Shown piece by piece: positions 27,251 to 40,100 of a stretch of DNA of 64,000 nucleotides (positions are counted from its first letter, which is position 1; each line of letters opens with the position of its first letter). This stretch comes from Rhea pennata (Eukaryota; Chordata; Aves; Rheiformes; Rheidae). The position numbers and the translations under genes are program-made. The notes beneath the pieces were generated by a model that worked only from the letters and a program-made list of their open reading frames with translations, was not told the origin of the DNA and searched no databases. The stretch is taken from positions 93,601,435-93,665,434 of the forward strand of contig NC_084665.1 in NCBI RefSeq assembly GCF_028389875.1. Reading direction: 5' to 3'.

Positions 27251-29067
27251 GAAGAATATATATCTGTGGCATAATATAAATAACACTTACTGGGAATATG
27301 CATTAATATTGCTAACATGCCTTGTTCCTTTCTGTTCTTTGGCAGGCTGTGGACCTTTCCTCCTTGTGTTGCTGACGCTCTGCTTAGTTCACTGACATCA
27401 GGGATGACATGGGAATGTGATCCTTTGCCATTTTGATTCATTCAGTAGCCCAGTCTATTTCAAACAACAATTTTTGCCAGGCCAAACAGCCATACACTAA
27501 TTTGAGGACTATGACCTGTTCCTCTGATTTCCTTTTGATTTAAATGACAGTGTTACGACATTTTGAATCCTTGTTCTAGACAATGCCAAACACATGTGAG
27601 GTTTCTAACTGCCCAGTGACAGCCAGCAGTAGCTTCACCTGAAGGAGGCCCAGGGACCACTGCTAACTCTACACTGTCTGCCTTCAGAGAGTAGCTGGTT
27701 TGTGTGTCCTCTGTCACCTAACCAGTGACAGATCCATTTCAGAGCTCTCAAAGGACCTCCTGCAATGATCAGTGACATGAAAATAGAATTTAATTCAATT
27801 CAATACCATATATGCTGAGCTCTGACTGACTTCCCACATGAGAGAACAAGTAGTTGCCCATACATTGGTACACGGCAACCTGGCTTTGGCCAGATTTCAA
27901 GCAGCACTGTGATAAAATAGCCTGTGTTTTCTATCCAGGCCTTCAGAGGCTCACATAGCTCCTCCTTCTTTTCTCAGTGCAGGACATCTCAACTTTTCAG
28001 AGTCTCTCTGCTTCCAAACACCTGCTGGTTTCCAAGCTACAGGCACAGCTGGTCATGAGGGAGCAACCAGCTGGTGCAACATGCCTCTCCCATCGGCGGG
28101 GCTGGGTTGAGAGCCAAGCAGGGGAGGAGCGCTGGCAGCGCTCGTAGAGACCCGGCAATGGTGAGTGACACGCGGTATGGGCATACCAGCTGCAGCATTA
28201 GAGGCCAGCCGGTCGGCTGTTTGCTAGGAAGAGAGCTCATGCCATGAGAAGCTCCTTTCAAGGGGGAAACCGTTCCTGAGTGCCTTGTGCAGCCATCCTA
28301 GCTGGCAGGAGGGAGACCAGTGACAAAACGTGTCCGGAATAGGTGATGCACAGACATCAGGCAGATACAGGTTGAGATATGAGGTGCAGAACAGATTAAC
28401 TGGGACATCACCACCAGCACACACGGCCCCACCAGCCTTTACTATGGGGACTTGTTCTCCTACAGCTGTTAGTGACCAGCAAACTTTTCTGTGCTGTAAA
28501 ATGACTGTAAAAATGTTGGTCCATGGGAGGGGAAAGACAGTGTGAAACGTTCTGGTTGTGGTTGGAAGAGACTGGGTAAGAGGTGAATTGCTGGTCAGGG
28601 AAATGCTACCAACCGCCACCAGTGGGATAAGAAGGTGGCGAGATCCCTTTGCTGCTGCTGTTGTTTTTATCGGTGCTGTGAGGGGAAGTGATTTTAGCTG
28701 AAGTTTCTTGGTGAAGTCAGCTGAAAAATTTGCACCTATACAGAAATAGCATGAGATATGGTAAAAACTCCTCCCACAGGTGCTTCAGCCTGCCCGCCAC
28801 AACAGAGTGAGAGGGGAGTGAAGAAGAAACATCCAAAGCAATAAAAAAGAGAGAGAGAAAAGGAAGAAAGAAAACAAAAGCTCACTTAAAATATTTTTCC
28901 TCTATAAAAATTTAAAATAAATTTTAAATTTTAAACATTAAAATAAAAATAAAAGGCAAATGAGGAGATGCGCAGTGAGGGAGGAGGCGGGTCCTCAAAG
29001 CACCGTTTGGGGTCACCGAGCCGCCCCGGCCCCGCACCTGCTCCCGCCGCCGCCGCGCTGCCCCGAG

Positions 29068-29078
29068 TGCGCCTGCGC
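29068..29078. promoter_or_regulatory. NRF1-like site
   Basis: TGCGCCTGCGC fits the NRF1 palindromic consensus (YGCGCANGCGCR class) with C at the variable centre. It lies in the CpG island about 340 bp before the start codon. Predicted from sequence only. Confidence 0.45.
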
Positions 29079-29120
29079 GGCGGCTCCCGCGGCTGCCTGC
29101 CGGCGGCCGGCCGCCTGCGG

Positions 29121-29128
29121 TCACGTGA
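29121..29128. promoter_or_regulatory. CACGTG E-box
   Basis: TCACGTGA is a perfect palindromic E-box of the type bound by USF, MYC/MAX, TFEB or SREBP factors. An SREBP-type or USF input would suit a lipid-synthesis gene, but this is inference. Confidence 0.5.
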
Positions 29129-29180
29129 CGCGACCTCGCCGCTCCGCACCGCGCACTGAGGTGCCGCGGCCGCCGCGCCG

Positions 29181-29207
29181 CCCCCCCCCCCCCCCCCCCC
29201 CCCCCCC
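29181..29207. repeat. 27-base C homopolymer in the promoter
   Basis: An unbroken run of 27 C is followed by TCC/CTCC-rich sequence to about 29240. The tract could form an i-motif, with a G-quadruplex on the other strand. Homopolymer length may be affected by assembly error. Confidence 0.9.
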
Positions 29208-29417
29208 GTCCTCCTCCCTCCCTGCCTCCCTCCCTCCCTGCGGGGCACGGGAGCCGGTGACGGGAGCAAGGCGGAGTCTGGAGGAAAGATACCGAGAGAT
29301 AGCGATTTAAATCACATCCCCGGCTCTAGGAGGGCAGCAGCAGCAGCCCCGGCGCAGAGGCACGCACGCACCGAGACACATCTGCCGGCTCCGCCGCCGC
29401 CGCTGCTGCTGCTCGCA

Positions 29418-29514
29418 ATGGGCGCCGCCGCCGAGCCGCCCCGGGCCGCGGGCCTCGTGTCCAGCGTGGTGAATGACACCCTCGAGTTTTACCGCTGGAC
29501 CTGGAGCATCCGAG
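29418..29514 (+). CDS. ELOVL4: ELOVL4 coding exon 1
   Basis: Encodes residues 1-32 plus the first base of codon 33. The N-terminal 12 residues are Ala/Pro-rich and not conserved. The [13 protein letters not shown] block (19-31) identifies the family. The exon ends before GTAACG, and joining to the exon 2 acceptor restores Asp33 in the DKRV motif. Confidence 0.93.
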
Positions 29515-32500
29515 GTAACGCGCCGCGGCGGCCCCGCGAACGAGCCCCGCCGCCGCCATCCCGCGGCTGGCGCCCCCCGCTCGCCGCCGCGGACGCGCAG
29601 CGGTCAAAATGGTTCCGTTGCCCGGGAGACGCGGTGAGGGGGCTGGGGGCGCTCGGCGCGGCTTGGGGGGCCAGGCCCCGCGGCCCGCTCCTCCTTGCCG
29701 GTTTCCCCGGCAGCACAGCCCTCCAGCTGTGCTTGGGGCCGTGTTATGTTATTTCATTTATTTTATTTTATTTTATCCCGTATTGTGGCCCTTGGCGCAG
29801 GGCATCTCTTCAGGGCAGAGCGAGGGCTCCCCCCACGCGTGTGCGTGCAGGCGCTCGCTCCTCGGCCATGTGCGGGATGGCGCTATGTTTCTTGCCTGTA
29901 ATCTGCGCTAAGTAGCAAAATCATGTTACTAGAGTCTTACCCGCTGCGAGGCATTCCTTCGGTTCCCTCTCGCTGCAGCTTACCTGTGGGTTATAACACA
30001 GGAATTTGATGTAGGGGTGAGCCGGGCCCTGTGGTAATTCATGCTACACCGCAGGTAGCCTTTGACTTCTGTGGTAGGCGGGAATTCAGTGACACTATTG
30101 CCTATATCTTGCAGATGGTGGAGTTTAGCAAATGAAACGAGGAACTGGTGAATATGGTCAATGTAGAAGCTTTTAATTTTACGCTAAGTGCACTTGGGTT
30201 TGTTCTATGGTTTTCCATTTTCAGTGTGACCCACTTTTGTACTGGTAAGCCTTAACTGCAATGTAGAAGTTGCTGAAGGAACAGAAAATGTCTTAGAATA
30301 CAGAGAAATGTGAAAGCAGCTTTCAGTACTGGGACAGCAAATAAGATGGTAATTTGCCATGATGCTTGGCATCATGGAGTTACTGTTGCAAGTAGGCTGG
30401 AGCAGTTGACAGAAGAATAATAGTGCATGGATGCTTTCTTCATTTTGTAGTTGTCTGCAGAGTGATGAGGAATACAGCTAGTATGATCCAAAACTAGAAA
30501 TATACAGAGAAAATTCTGGAGTAAATGTAACTACGAATATATTTTGTGGCAGTGTGGTAACTGAAAACGAGGGGCTCACTACCGCATCAGCTGTCTTTCC
30601 TTTTCCGCCCCCCTCCCTTCTGCCATCTGTCAGATAATAAATTAATCTTATGTTATAGGTGCAGGGAGCTCATTTTTGCATAATCTGCATTCACAGCCTA
30701 TCTTACAGTTTCATTTTTGACATATCTTTAAAATTATATTAAACTTCCATGCATATTTTTCTTTTGTATTTAAAACCTGCCTGAATGTGAGATCAGATGA
30801 AAATGCAGCAGCAATTCATTGTAATCCACAAAGGTTTGCTCTCTTTCTCTGCCACTTGCTACATACAACTGTTTGTAGATTCTCAGGTAATGCATGAAAG
30901 ATGCTCTTCTAGACATTCGGCAACATTTTCAGATGGATATAAAAATAGATATAGGTACAAAATAGATATTCTTATAGATTGCTTGCTTTGTTTACTAAAT
31001 ACTTCAATTCCTGATTCTTTTTCTAGATTCCAAACGTGCTCTCTAAGTCTGTATGCTGACCATGCTTGTTGTAAGCAACAATGACATACATGCCCCCCAC
31101 CCCCTTCCCCCCCTCAAAAAAAAGAAAGGAGAAGAAGAAGGGGAGGGTAAAAATGGAAATCTGTGCAAGTGACATAAAGTAACTTATATTTTCTCATCCT
31201 ACTGCTGCTGCTTTGGGGAATTTTAAGCAATACAAGGATGGCATTTTGTTGGCATCTAAAATATGCTCAAGTCTTTTTCTAATTGTAGGAGACTAAAGAA
31301 ACTTTTCCTAATTATAGAAAACTAAGTTCAGTAGTGTTGCTGTAACATAGGATTCCACAATAATGAAGTACATCAGCTGCATTTTGCGTGAAGAGTTACA
31401 AGTTTCTTGTTCGCGTTCCAGATTTTGGTGGCTCCCTGCAAAGATGGTTTTGAATAGGACCTAAGCTGTGTCATAATCATATTACTTTTATACCAATAGT
31501 GTGTAAAACAAAGTTCCTCTGTAGTTCTTAGACACAGATATATGAAACATATAAAATCACAGAATGTAGTAACAATATACTCCAGATAAAAAAGTGTCAT
31601 CATGAAGCAATGTTACATCACTATATTACAAAATAACATCTTAATGTCTTAAGTTTCAGCTCCATTTTAAATACTTGCTCGGATTATTGCTCTTCAATAT
31701 GTGTTTTCATTCAGAAAAAAAGTCATGAATTGTCTGTCTTTACCATCTCCAAGTGAATACATGTTAAAATCATGAATTCACCACTATTCTGTGAATTCAG
31801 ACATTCTATCTTTGTGTCAAAAAGTGCACTGGTGATGTTGCTTAACAAACAACATAAATTATGGCATACAAGACCATTGCCTAATGTTCAATATCGTTTA
31901 ATATGAAACTATACTACGCAGCAAAGTTACTCAACAAATGATGCCATGCAGTGTATTACACAATAAATACTGAAACACCACTACACAGCAAAATTACACA
32001 ATAAAATGTGAAGAAACTTTATTCCTACTACTACTCCTACACAAAGATTTCCCATTGATATAAAACTAAAATTACTTATTCTCGTGTTTTCACTTCCATG
32101 TTGTATTGGACACCCAAGTCTGTCTTGACTCTGTTCTCAACACTCAGCTGGATTGTCCTGCCAGCAAGGATGATCTTTTGTTGCCCTGGACTCCTGTAAT
32201 GGGACTGTGTAGAATTATGCCGGATGTCCCACTGAGTCCTGTGCCACTTTTTTTTCCATATTTTAATGATTTGACCTTTTTTTCCCCTCTGCTTTGTGCT
32301 ATTTACAAATCAACCATACTTTTCTGAAGTTTTTTTTTAAAAAAAGCATATATGATAAGTCTAATTGATTTTTTTTTTGAATGATGTCACAATTTTTAAT
32401 ATTAAGTATGTTATCCAAAGCAGTCAGCTCTCTCTCTCTCTTTTTTTTTTTTTTTTCTTTTTAAGAAAAATCTTACATTTAAAAAACTGTTTGGGAATAA

Positions 32501-34151
32501 TCATGATATCCTGTGACTTCCTGTAAATTTTATGTAAATTAAAGCCGTGAACTTTAAAGAAATTTTAGAAAGGACAAAAACATGTTCTTAGCAGTCATCC
32601 AGAGAGAAGATGATGTTCAGGGGAACAATTTGTGTCAGGAAAGATGATCTAGGAACTTCATGCTTTTATTTCTGTAAAGGCATGGGACCAGTAGCATGTG
32701 TAATAGGCAGGGCAGTGTTTCTTTCTTTCTGTCGGCTCAGATAGCTGGTTGGGGTTAGATTTGCTAGGAAGGATTAAGGGTGTGATTAGATGACTGAACA
32801 AGTGACTTAAAGGGAGGTTCCAGGCTGAAGCTAAGAGAACTATTAAGGTGAATAATTCAGGACACAGACCAGGAAAGAGGAATGTGGAAATATCAATTAT
32901 GGATGAAGAGTGTAGGCATCCAGGAAAGGGAGTAGGAGACTGTGGCCAGAAAAGGAGGCTTGTGAAACTCTGAATCCAGCAAATTTATTTTAGAGGTGTT
33001 GATTACTTTGAATGTGTTAAGCTAAACAATGGAGGGAATTACAGACTTTGGGTGAGATGATTGTTCTTGGAGTTCAGAATTAAATTGAGGTAGGGGCATC
33101 CCAGGCCATGTGGGATTGCTTTGGAACAGCACCTATTTACAGCTGTTGCAGTTAATAGGATTACAGACTCTTTCCATCAAGAAGAAAGGAGAGAGCAGGA
33201 AGATGCAAACTTTCACTTTAGTGGTAGGATAGTCTTCAAAATAGCGTTTTGTTCAAGAGAAATGAAGTTATAGCTTTAATCAGCTGGGTTAGACATGTAA
33301 GACAGTGAGGGGTGGTGAAGGAATGATAAATGCTTGCAGCTGCTTGTCTTGAAAGTAATCAGGTGGTGTTACTTCCATAGGAACTCACATTGATGTACAA
33401 ACTTTTGCCAGGAAAATCGTAGCCTATAACTTACATTTACTGATGCTCAGTAAATTCAGACTTACCTTCTTTTCAGCTCAAGGATCAAAGAACTGGAAGA
33501 AAATGCATGATTTTTCTTCTATCATTCTTTTCCCATGCAGAAACCAAATATGGCTAAAGGATTCTGAGTATTTATGCTTAGAAAAAATTATTGGGGTGAT
33601 TAGCAGAACAGTGGAATTACCTGAGTATAAGTAGTACCTTGATATTTGAGGTTTTGTGCCAAGGCTGGAAGTCAGAAGAATCTTCATGAAAGTTCTTCAG
33701 AAGATGCAGATGGCAAGAGGGAAAGGAGGATGAGATAAAGGTCCATGAAGCCTGTTCCACTGAAAAAGCAGAATGTGTTCCTAAGCTTTAGAAGGGCTGG
33801 CTGAGCACCAGACTATGATTTTGACACAATGCTTGGTTTGCAGATATATATTTTTCTTTCTCAAGGGAACAGTTTTTTTGGATCTGGGACCAAGACTGTG
33901 TGAAACATAAGGATTAGACAAGAAGAAACATCATACACTGGAAAATCTGGTGTATTGGGTTTGTCTGTCTTGTGGTGGGAACACAAAGAAAAACCTGGGG
34001 CACAGGAGGCATTTGGAGACAACAATTTCAAAGGAAAGAATGTTCAGGATAGAATATGTGGGTCTACTGTCAACCAAAATGAGGAGTAAGAGCATCCCAG
34101 TTTAGTCAATTCATTTAATCAAGAATTCCCTTTAACTACCTGTGAATGGAA

Positions 34152-34197
<46 letters not shown>

Positions 34198-37100
34198 AAG
34201 CAGCAGCTATTAGTATTGAAGACAATTTGCAGGGTGTTTGAGAGAAATTCTACTCACTTTCACCATCATCAGTTTCATTAGACTGCATAACTCAGAAGAC
34301 ATATATCAGAACAAAATAGATGGTAACTTAAAGCAAAGCTGACAGTGAAAGAGAAACAGAGGTGTGAGAGGAAGACTTCTCTTTCCTAAAATGAAGGAGG
34401 AACAGTTGTAGTTAATCATCCACAACTCTTAGCTTCAGCAATGAGATGAAACACAGAAAAAGGCCTTCAGAGGACATTGACGAGAATGTAATATGAACTT
34501 TTGTTTGAACACTTGCCAGCATATCCTAAAAGCAAAAGAAAATGTGTGGATGAGATGTCAGAAAGAAGATATGATCCTACCACAAAACATGGACATGAGA
34601 AGAATGTAACTTGAGTTCTGAAGACTTCTGTAAGGCTATAATGAATATAGCATCTTTTTGAAATCCCCAGAAAAAGTAGGGTGTTATGGATTTTATTAAA
34701 ACAATTTCACTGAAAAATGTTTGGAAAGTGTTTTATACAGAGTTTAAACAAGCCAATGGCATGACCTTAGTAACTACTGCGGATGGCTAAATGACTGGAT
34801 GTTTAAAATTACAGCACAGCATAAATTACTGTTGTGAAGTTCTTGGTATACCATATCCTCAGCTGAGGATGCACAGCATTACTGAGGTGTAAATTGATGT
34901 GTGGTCAAGGACCACAGACTGCAATGAGAGGCGAAGAATTATTCGGTGACTGAAATATGTGATGTGAGGCACGGATGTCAATCCTGGCGACTGCACTGGT
35001 TACTTAAGCTGAGCATAGTGATTGAGCTGCTGTTTGTAGGTGGTTGGACCTCTTGTTTTCTTTTTTCTTTTTTTTTTTTTTTTTTCTTCTTCTTCTTTCT
35101 TCCCTCCTTCACTGGTTAGACAAACAAGACCAGAAGTTCACTGTGATAGCACGACATAAATACAGAATGACTCAGAGGTGAAGAGGCTTATAGTAGGGTA
35201 TGGTTATAGCTATGAAAAACCAGAAAAGGTTGTTTTCAAGACAGCTATTCCATCCTGTATAACCAGCAACAGCTGTCAAAGACTACATAAATACTAGGAA
35301 GGAGAAAGATATTCTTAATGGACAATTAATAGAGGAAGATGTAGGAAACAGACTTTACTTCATTTTAAGGGCTTGCAATCAGGAGTCATGAAGAGTGGGT
35401 GAGGCAAGGCTCCACTTTTTCTCTGCTGGTCCAGACAGGTTTTTGGAGTTATTAGATTCACATGGAAAGGATTAAGGGAGTGCTTGGATGAAAGTGGATG
35501 ACTTAAAGGTTTCATGCTGACATTACTAGAACTTTGGGAGGAAGAATTTGGTAGGACGTAGGGCTAGGGGAAAAAATGTTGTGGTGTATACAGAATACTT
35601 TTTGAGCTAAGACAAAAGGGGCTAAGCATGAATGGCCTGAAAACCTGGATCTAAATGCAAGTTTGTTAGTCCAAACAGAATTAGCCATAAACAGAATGGG
35701 ACCTTAGATTCATTAAAGAGAGTTGGTATGAGTGGAGTGGGCCTGGAAAGCAGATGCTGGGACATTTGGCCCTTGTCTGGGCCATTCTTGTCAGGAAGAT
35801 GGCACTACTTTGAACAGTAAACTGACGGGGCTTTGTGGCCTCTTTCCCAGACTGTATTTTAAAACAGTGTTGAAGCTACCATTGCATTTTGTAAGGAACT
35901 CATTTTTGTTTTGTGTGTGAGCTGTGGTCTGAGGCTTATCTATTTGACTAATGGTCTTTGAGGAAGATGTAGATGGGAGATGCGTAGTTTCTGGATCTTA
36001 TTCATGTGCAACATGGGTGCCGCTGTGCTTACAATTCTAGTGATTCTGAGCATAGAGACTTCAAGGTCTTGTGGCATCTTAAAGACATAAATCAAGATAG
36101 TTATGAAATTCAGGCTTGCATTGGCTTAGGTGGCAGCTGCCTGAGGATTTTCAGGACTGCACCCTTAAATGTAGGTAAAGCATTAAGTAGCTCTAAGGCA
36201 AGCCAAGAGATAAATTGAGTGCAACATGTCTTGTATTAACTCCCATTGTGTGTGCTTGTATCTTAAACAAGAGCTAGTTTGCCTTCCTTTCATGGAAGGT
36301 GAGGGGGAATAAGCTACCTCAATTTGTCTTGTATTTGATGCCAGATAATGGCAGGCCTGTGCGTACTAACTACTCTCAGTTGTATCAAGGTAAGTTGAGT
36401 TGTGCCTGCAATGCAACTTTTTTTTTTTTTTTTTTTTTTTTTGCATTCTTTTTCAGTGGTTTGATCTCTAACTCCTGCTCTGGAGTGTTCTTTCTCTGTG
36501 GCATTGTATTCCTCTTGTAACATGAGCTTCTTCTCTAGTTCACTCTGTCTATCCACATCCCATATGTACTCTTTGGTTTTAGCATAATCTTGCATTCTCT
36601 TTGGTTTATTTCTATTTTATTTTCCTTTCCCCTTATTGCTTTCTGTAATATCTCAAAAGTGTCTTTTATCTGCATCCTATATATGTTTCAGTTTGCCTGC
36701 TTGAGTACAGCATTTTCCTGTCTCTCTCCCCCACCTCCTCAACTATAAAACTTGTTTCCCTTTCCTGGCCATAGGAAATGTGAGCAGTCTTTATATTGTT
36801 TTCTAAATGTTCATGTAAGGTTGCTGGAAGAAGGACATTTATCTCTTTATACAGATACTTACATACTTCTGTTCCTAAACCATTGTTGTAATGACCTATT
36901 TTTTAAATGGTTTAAGATATCACTCTAAAGGGGAAAAGAATAGGAAATACAGATGCTAACTTGAATACATTTGTTGTAAATACATGCTTTATAAGCATAT
37001 TTTCTCAGTTTTTGTTTAATACTAATAGTTCATGTGGAACAGCAGTGTCCAGTAAAAATACTTGCATTAGAATACCCATTAAATGCTTTGTTATTTAGAC

Positions 37101-40100
37101 CAGTTTTTCTTTTATTTTGTCTGATCTCAGTTTTACGAATCCATAAACTTTTGTGTCAAGAATGATAAGCTGTATTTCAGAAACTATTAGGGAAACTCAG
37201 GTTTGGAGCGGTATGTTAACATGAAAGGTAACATGGCTGTAGAAGCAAAGAGACTTAGTTCTAGCAGTCATTGATAAATGGTATTATCTACCTGCTAAAT
37301 TTATTATTTTACTACTGATATGGTTAGTGAGTGAAAGACTGAGTTCATATTCCGGTCATCTTTGGGCATGAGACCTTTTCCCTGTTTATTTCATGTTTTG
37401 AATACAACAACAGTGTTTCCAGATTTTTCCTGCGTTTTTTTTCTTCTCTCTAGATTTGTCGTTCATACTGATACTGAAGGCATGTCAAGGGGAAATATTG
37501 TAAGTGTTCTGCAGTGTTATTTTTCTGTGGAGGCTTTGACTGATGTACTTGTCTTAGGTACAGTAGGTCATCTTTTGGCCTTGCATCTTCTGCCCTTGAA
37601 CTTTAAAAATAACTAACATGTTTCAGTAAGTTTTTCTATAGATTTTATTTGCTTTTGTAAAGTTAATCCTTCTGTAAAACCATGTTGCTGAGCAGCATCC
37701 ATGTGGTGATGCAAACAGAAGAAAACAGGCAGTTTATCAGAGGGCTTATGTGCAGTTCCTTGCTGATGTTCTCTGGGAGCCTTCTGGTATTTTTGGTAAA
37801 TCTTGATTGCCTTTTTTGGTTTTCACGCATTTAGCCACTGTATCCTGGAGTCTGTAAAAGTTCATCTACAACACCAAATCATTCTGTTTTATTAGAGCAG
37901 CAATGTAAATTGTTTGCAGCTACTCTGTAGTTAAATCTTGGTGTCCTTGCCCTGTGTTAGCATATTAGCAAAACATTTCAGTGCTGCGCTTGCTGTCCTG
38001 TGAAGCTGTACATAACACATGTTTATCTATGGTGGATAAGACCTTGCAGAGTTTATTAATAAGAACAATTGTTAATAATCCTTTGCATTTGTCAAGGATG
38101 TTAGCTTCTAATTGAGGGATTCTTAAAAAATATATATATCTACAGATAAGATTTCTTTTATGATCACTGCCATCAGCATTTAAAACCCTGAATCATACTA
38201 GATGGACCAATAATCTAATCTGTATTGCAACATAGAATGTACATACATCCTGTGTTTATATTACATGCTTATTAATACTCCTATGATTATTTTCATAGTA
38301 CCATAAGAGACACCACATTGACGTAAACTAATGGTATCTTCTCAGCTCTCCAAAACAGTTTTGGCTGAAATCAGAAAAGTTTGGAGAAAAAAAAAGTCTT
38401 AACAAGAAAACACTGTAGAAGCAAGTCTTGTCAAAGTGTATTTTCTTTTGAAGTGGGTTTATTTCTGTAGAAATACAGAGATGCAGGTTTGATCACAGGA
38501 TTTTCATAAAATTGCAACCTGGATGGGAGCTTTTCTGTATCTTTTTATTCAGCAACTTGTAACATTTGAGGAAAGGCATGCAGATGTCACTGGACTGGGA
38601 GTACATTTTGCTTTTGTGGTGTTTGGGAAAAGTAAGTTTGACAAACAAAAAAACTACATGCTTTTTGAGGACTTACTACTGTGCTCATCTTGCATAAACC
38701 CCAATAAAAATATATTTTTACCATTCCTAGAAATAGTCTTTGTTCAGTCCTCACAAATAATCGTAATCAACAGAGGAGGTAAATAAATAAATAAAATTGA
38801 ACAGGGCAGTCTGTTAGACTTGGAAATCTTTTTTGACTTGATGGTAAATGGATAAGGCTCATAAGCTTAATTCCATTATTATCATTATCTTGAATCAAGC
38901 ATATATTGCAATTGTTGTGTACAGGCTCAAAGATAATATGATGCTGGTGACTGAGTTATGGGAATCCCAAGAAGTTATAATACTAGCTAGAATACATTTG
39001 TTTTTTTGACAACAAATTGGGATTAGGTATTCTTGCTGCTTGAATGGAAGTTTGATGTTTTGTTTATGCGTATATACAGATGTTTAACAGCGCCTGGAGA
39101 TGTTCTTTATAGCTATATGACATACAACAACATGTAAACTTAACATGCAATCAATATGCATCTTGAAAGAAGGCTAAAGAGTCAATTAAAAAGCTCTAAA
39201 ATTTAATACAAATACACACCAGGTTATAGGCAATATCTGGTAATCTTATCTGTAGCCCTTCTGGGGGCACCGCTCCCTTTTTTGGATGGAAGAGGATTTG
39301 TACAGCTGCACTTACAGTCTTTTCATATCTGTTTTTTCTTTTTTCAGAGTGTATGCTTCCATTATTTGTTGTGGTAGAGACTGCCTTATTTATTTATTTA
39401 TTTAGAACTTGCGTGTTAGTTTAGTGTTCCATAGCTTATTAAAGTAGTAACTGTGTCTTAAAATTTTGATACTTCTTGTTCTCAGCCCAAAGAAATTACT
39501 CTATTCTTGGATAGTTAAGGCTTGAGGGTGGGCAAAATACTTGATTAAAACATCCCCATTCATTCTTGAAGATTAAGATAAACATGAACTATCTATGAAC
39601 TGCTCTATTAAAAAGCGACTTAAATAAGAAGGCCAGTTCTTCTCTGTTGTGCTGGGCTTTTTGGAACTTTTGTCAAATACAGCATCATTTGCATATGGTC
39701 CTTAGTTTTTCTGGTTTACTTTTTGAATGGATCCTAGCCATCATTGGTGTTACAATGTTATGTTTGGTGATACAGAATTGTTCTATATAGGGAAAACAGC
39801 ATTGGCTTGTTTGGTATAGCTGTAGTTTTTGCTCTGGAGCAGTCATGAGACTAATATAAATGTTTGGAGAGTATCCAGAGAAGACTCATGAAAATGATTA
39901 AAGGTTTGGAAAATATGCCTTCTAGTGAAAGATATAAACTGGTTTTTTTTTAAAAAAAAAAAAAAAAAAGTGTCAGGGGGAGTGACCTGACAGCTGTTTG
40001 TAACTACCCAAATGGATTTTTGATAATAGACGGGTCTTCAGTTTAGCAGAGAAAGGTATAACTGACTAACTCTTGAAGTTTAATTCTAAATCCAGAGGCA

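Larger units (their letters stand above)
21851..28900. other. Intergenic DNA upstream of ELOVL4
   Basis: No gene can be supported. The region holds a CA-rich microsatellite (about 23057-23080), two possible MIR remnants (23640-23815 and 25228-25312), a pair of about 70-bp direct repeats (26156-26227 and 27186-27250), and GC-richer patches at about 26410-26650 and 28040-28200. A purine-rich GA tract lies at about 28845-28875, next to an AT-rich block (28885-28960) that abuts the CpG island. Confidence 0.55.
28960..29730 (+). promoter_or_regulatory. ELOVL4: CpG island covering ELOVL4 promoter, 5' UTR and exon 1
   Basis: Base composition changes sharply from AT-rich (up to about 28960) to strongly GC-rich with dense CpG until about 29730, then returns to normal. 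The island contains the start codon and first coding exon. No TATA box is evident within it, which fits a dispersed, housekeeping-type vertebrate promoter. Visible candidate sites include an Sp1-type GGCGGG near 28986, an NRF1-like site (29068-29078), a TCACGTGA E-box (29121-29128) and a long C run (29181-29207). The transcription start cannot be fixed from sequence, but probably lies between about 29100 and 29350. Confidence 0.85.

Noticed and set aside
28224..28619. 131-residue - strand frame near the ELOVL4 promoter as a divergent gene
   Set aside because: No recognised domain, no CpG island of its own and no splice or poly(A) evidence; composition alone can explain it.
28931..29310. Overlapping open frames on both strands (110-116 residues) upstream of exon 1
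   Set aside because: They are Pro/Arg/Gly/Ala-rich translations of the CpG island and its C run, open on several frames at once, with no domain or splice logic.
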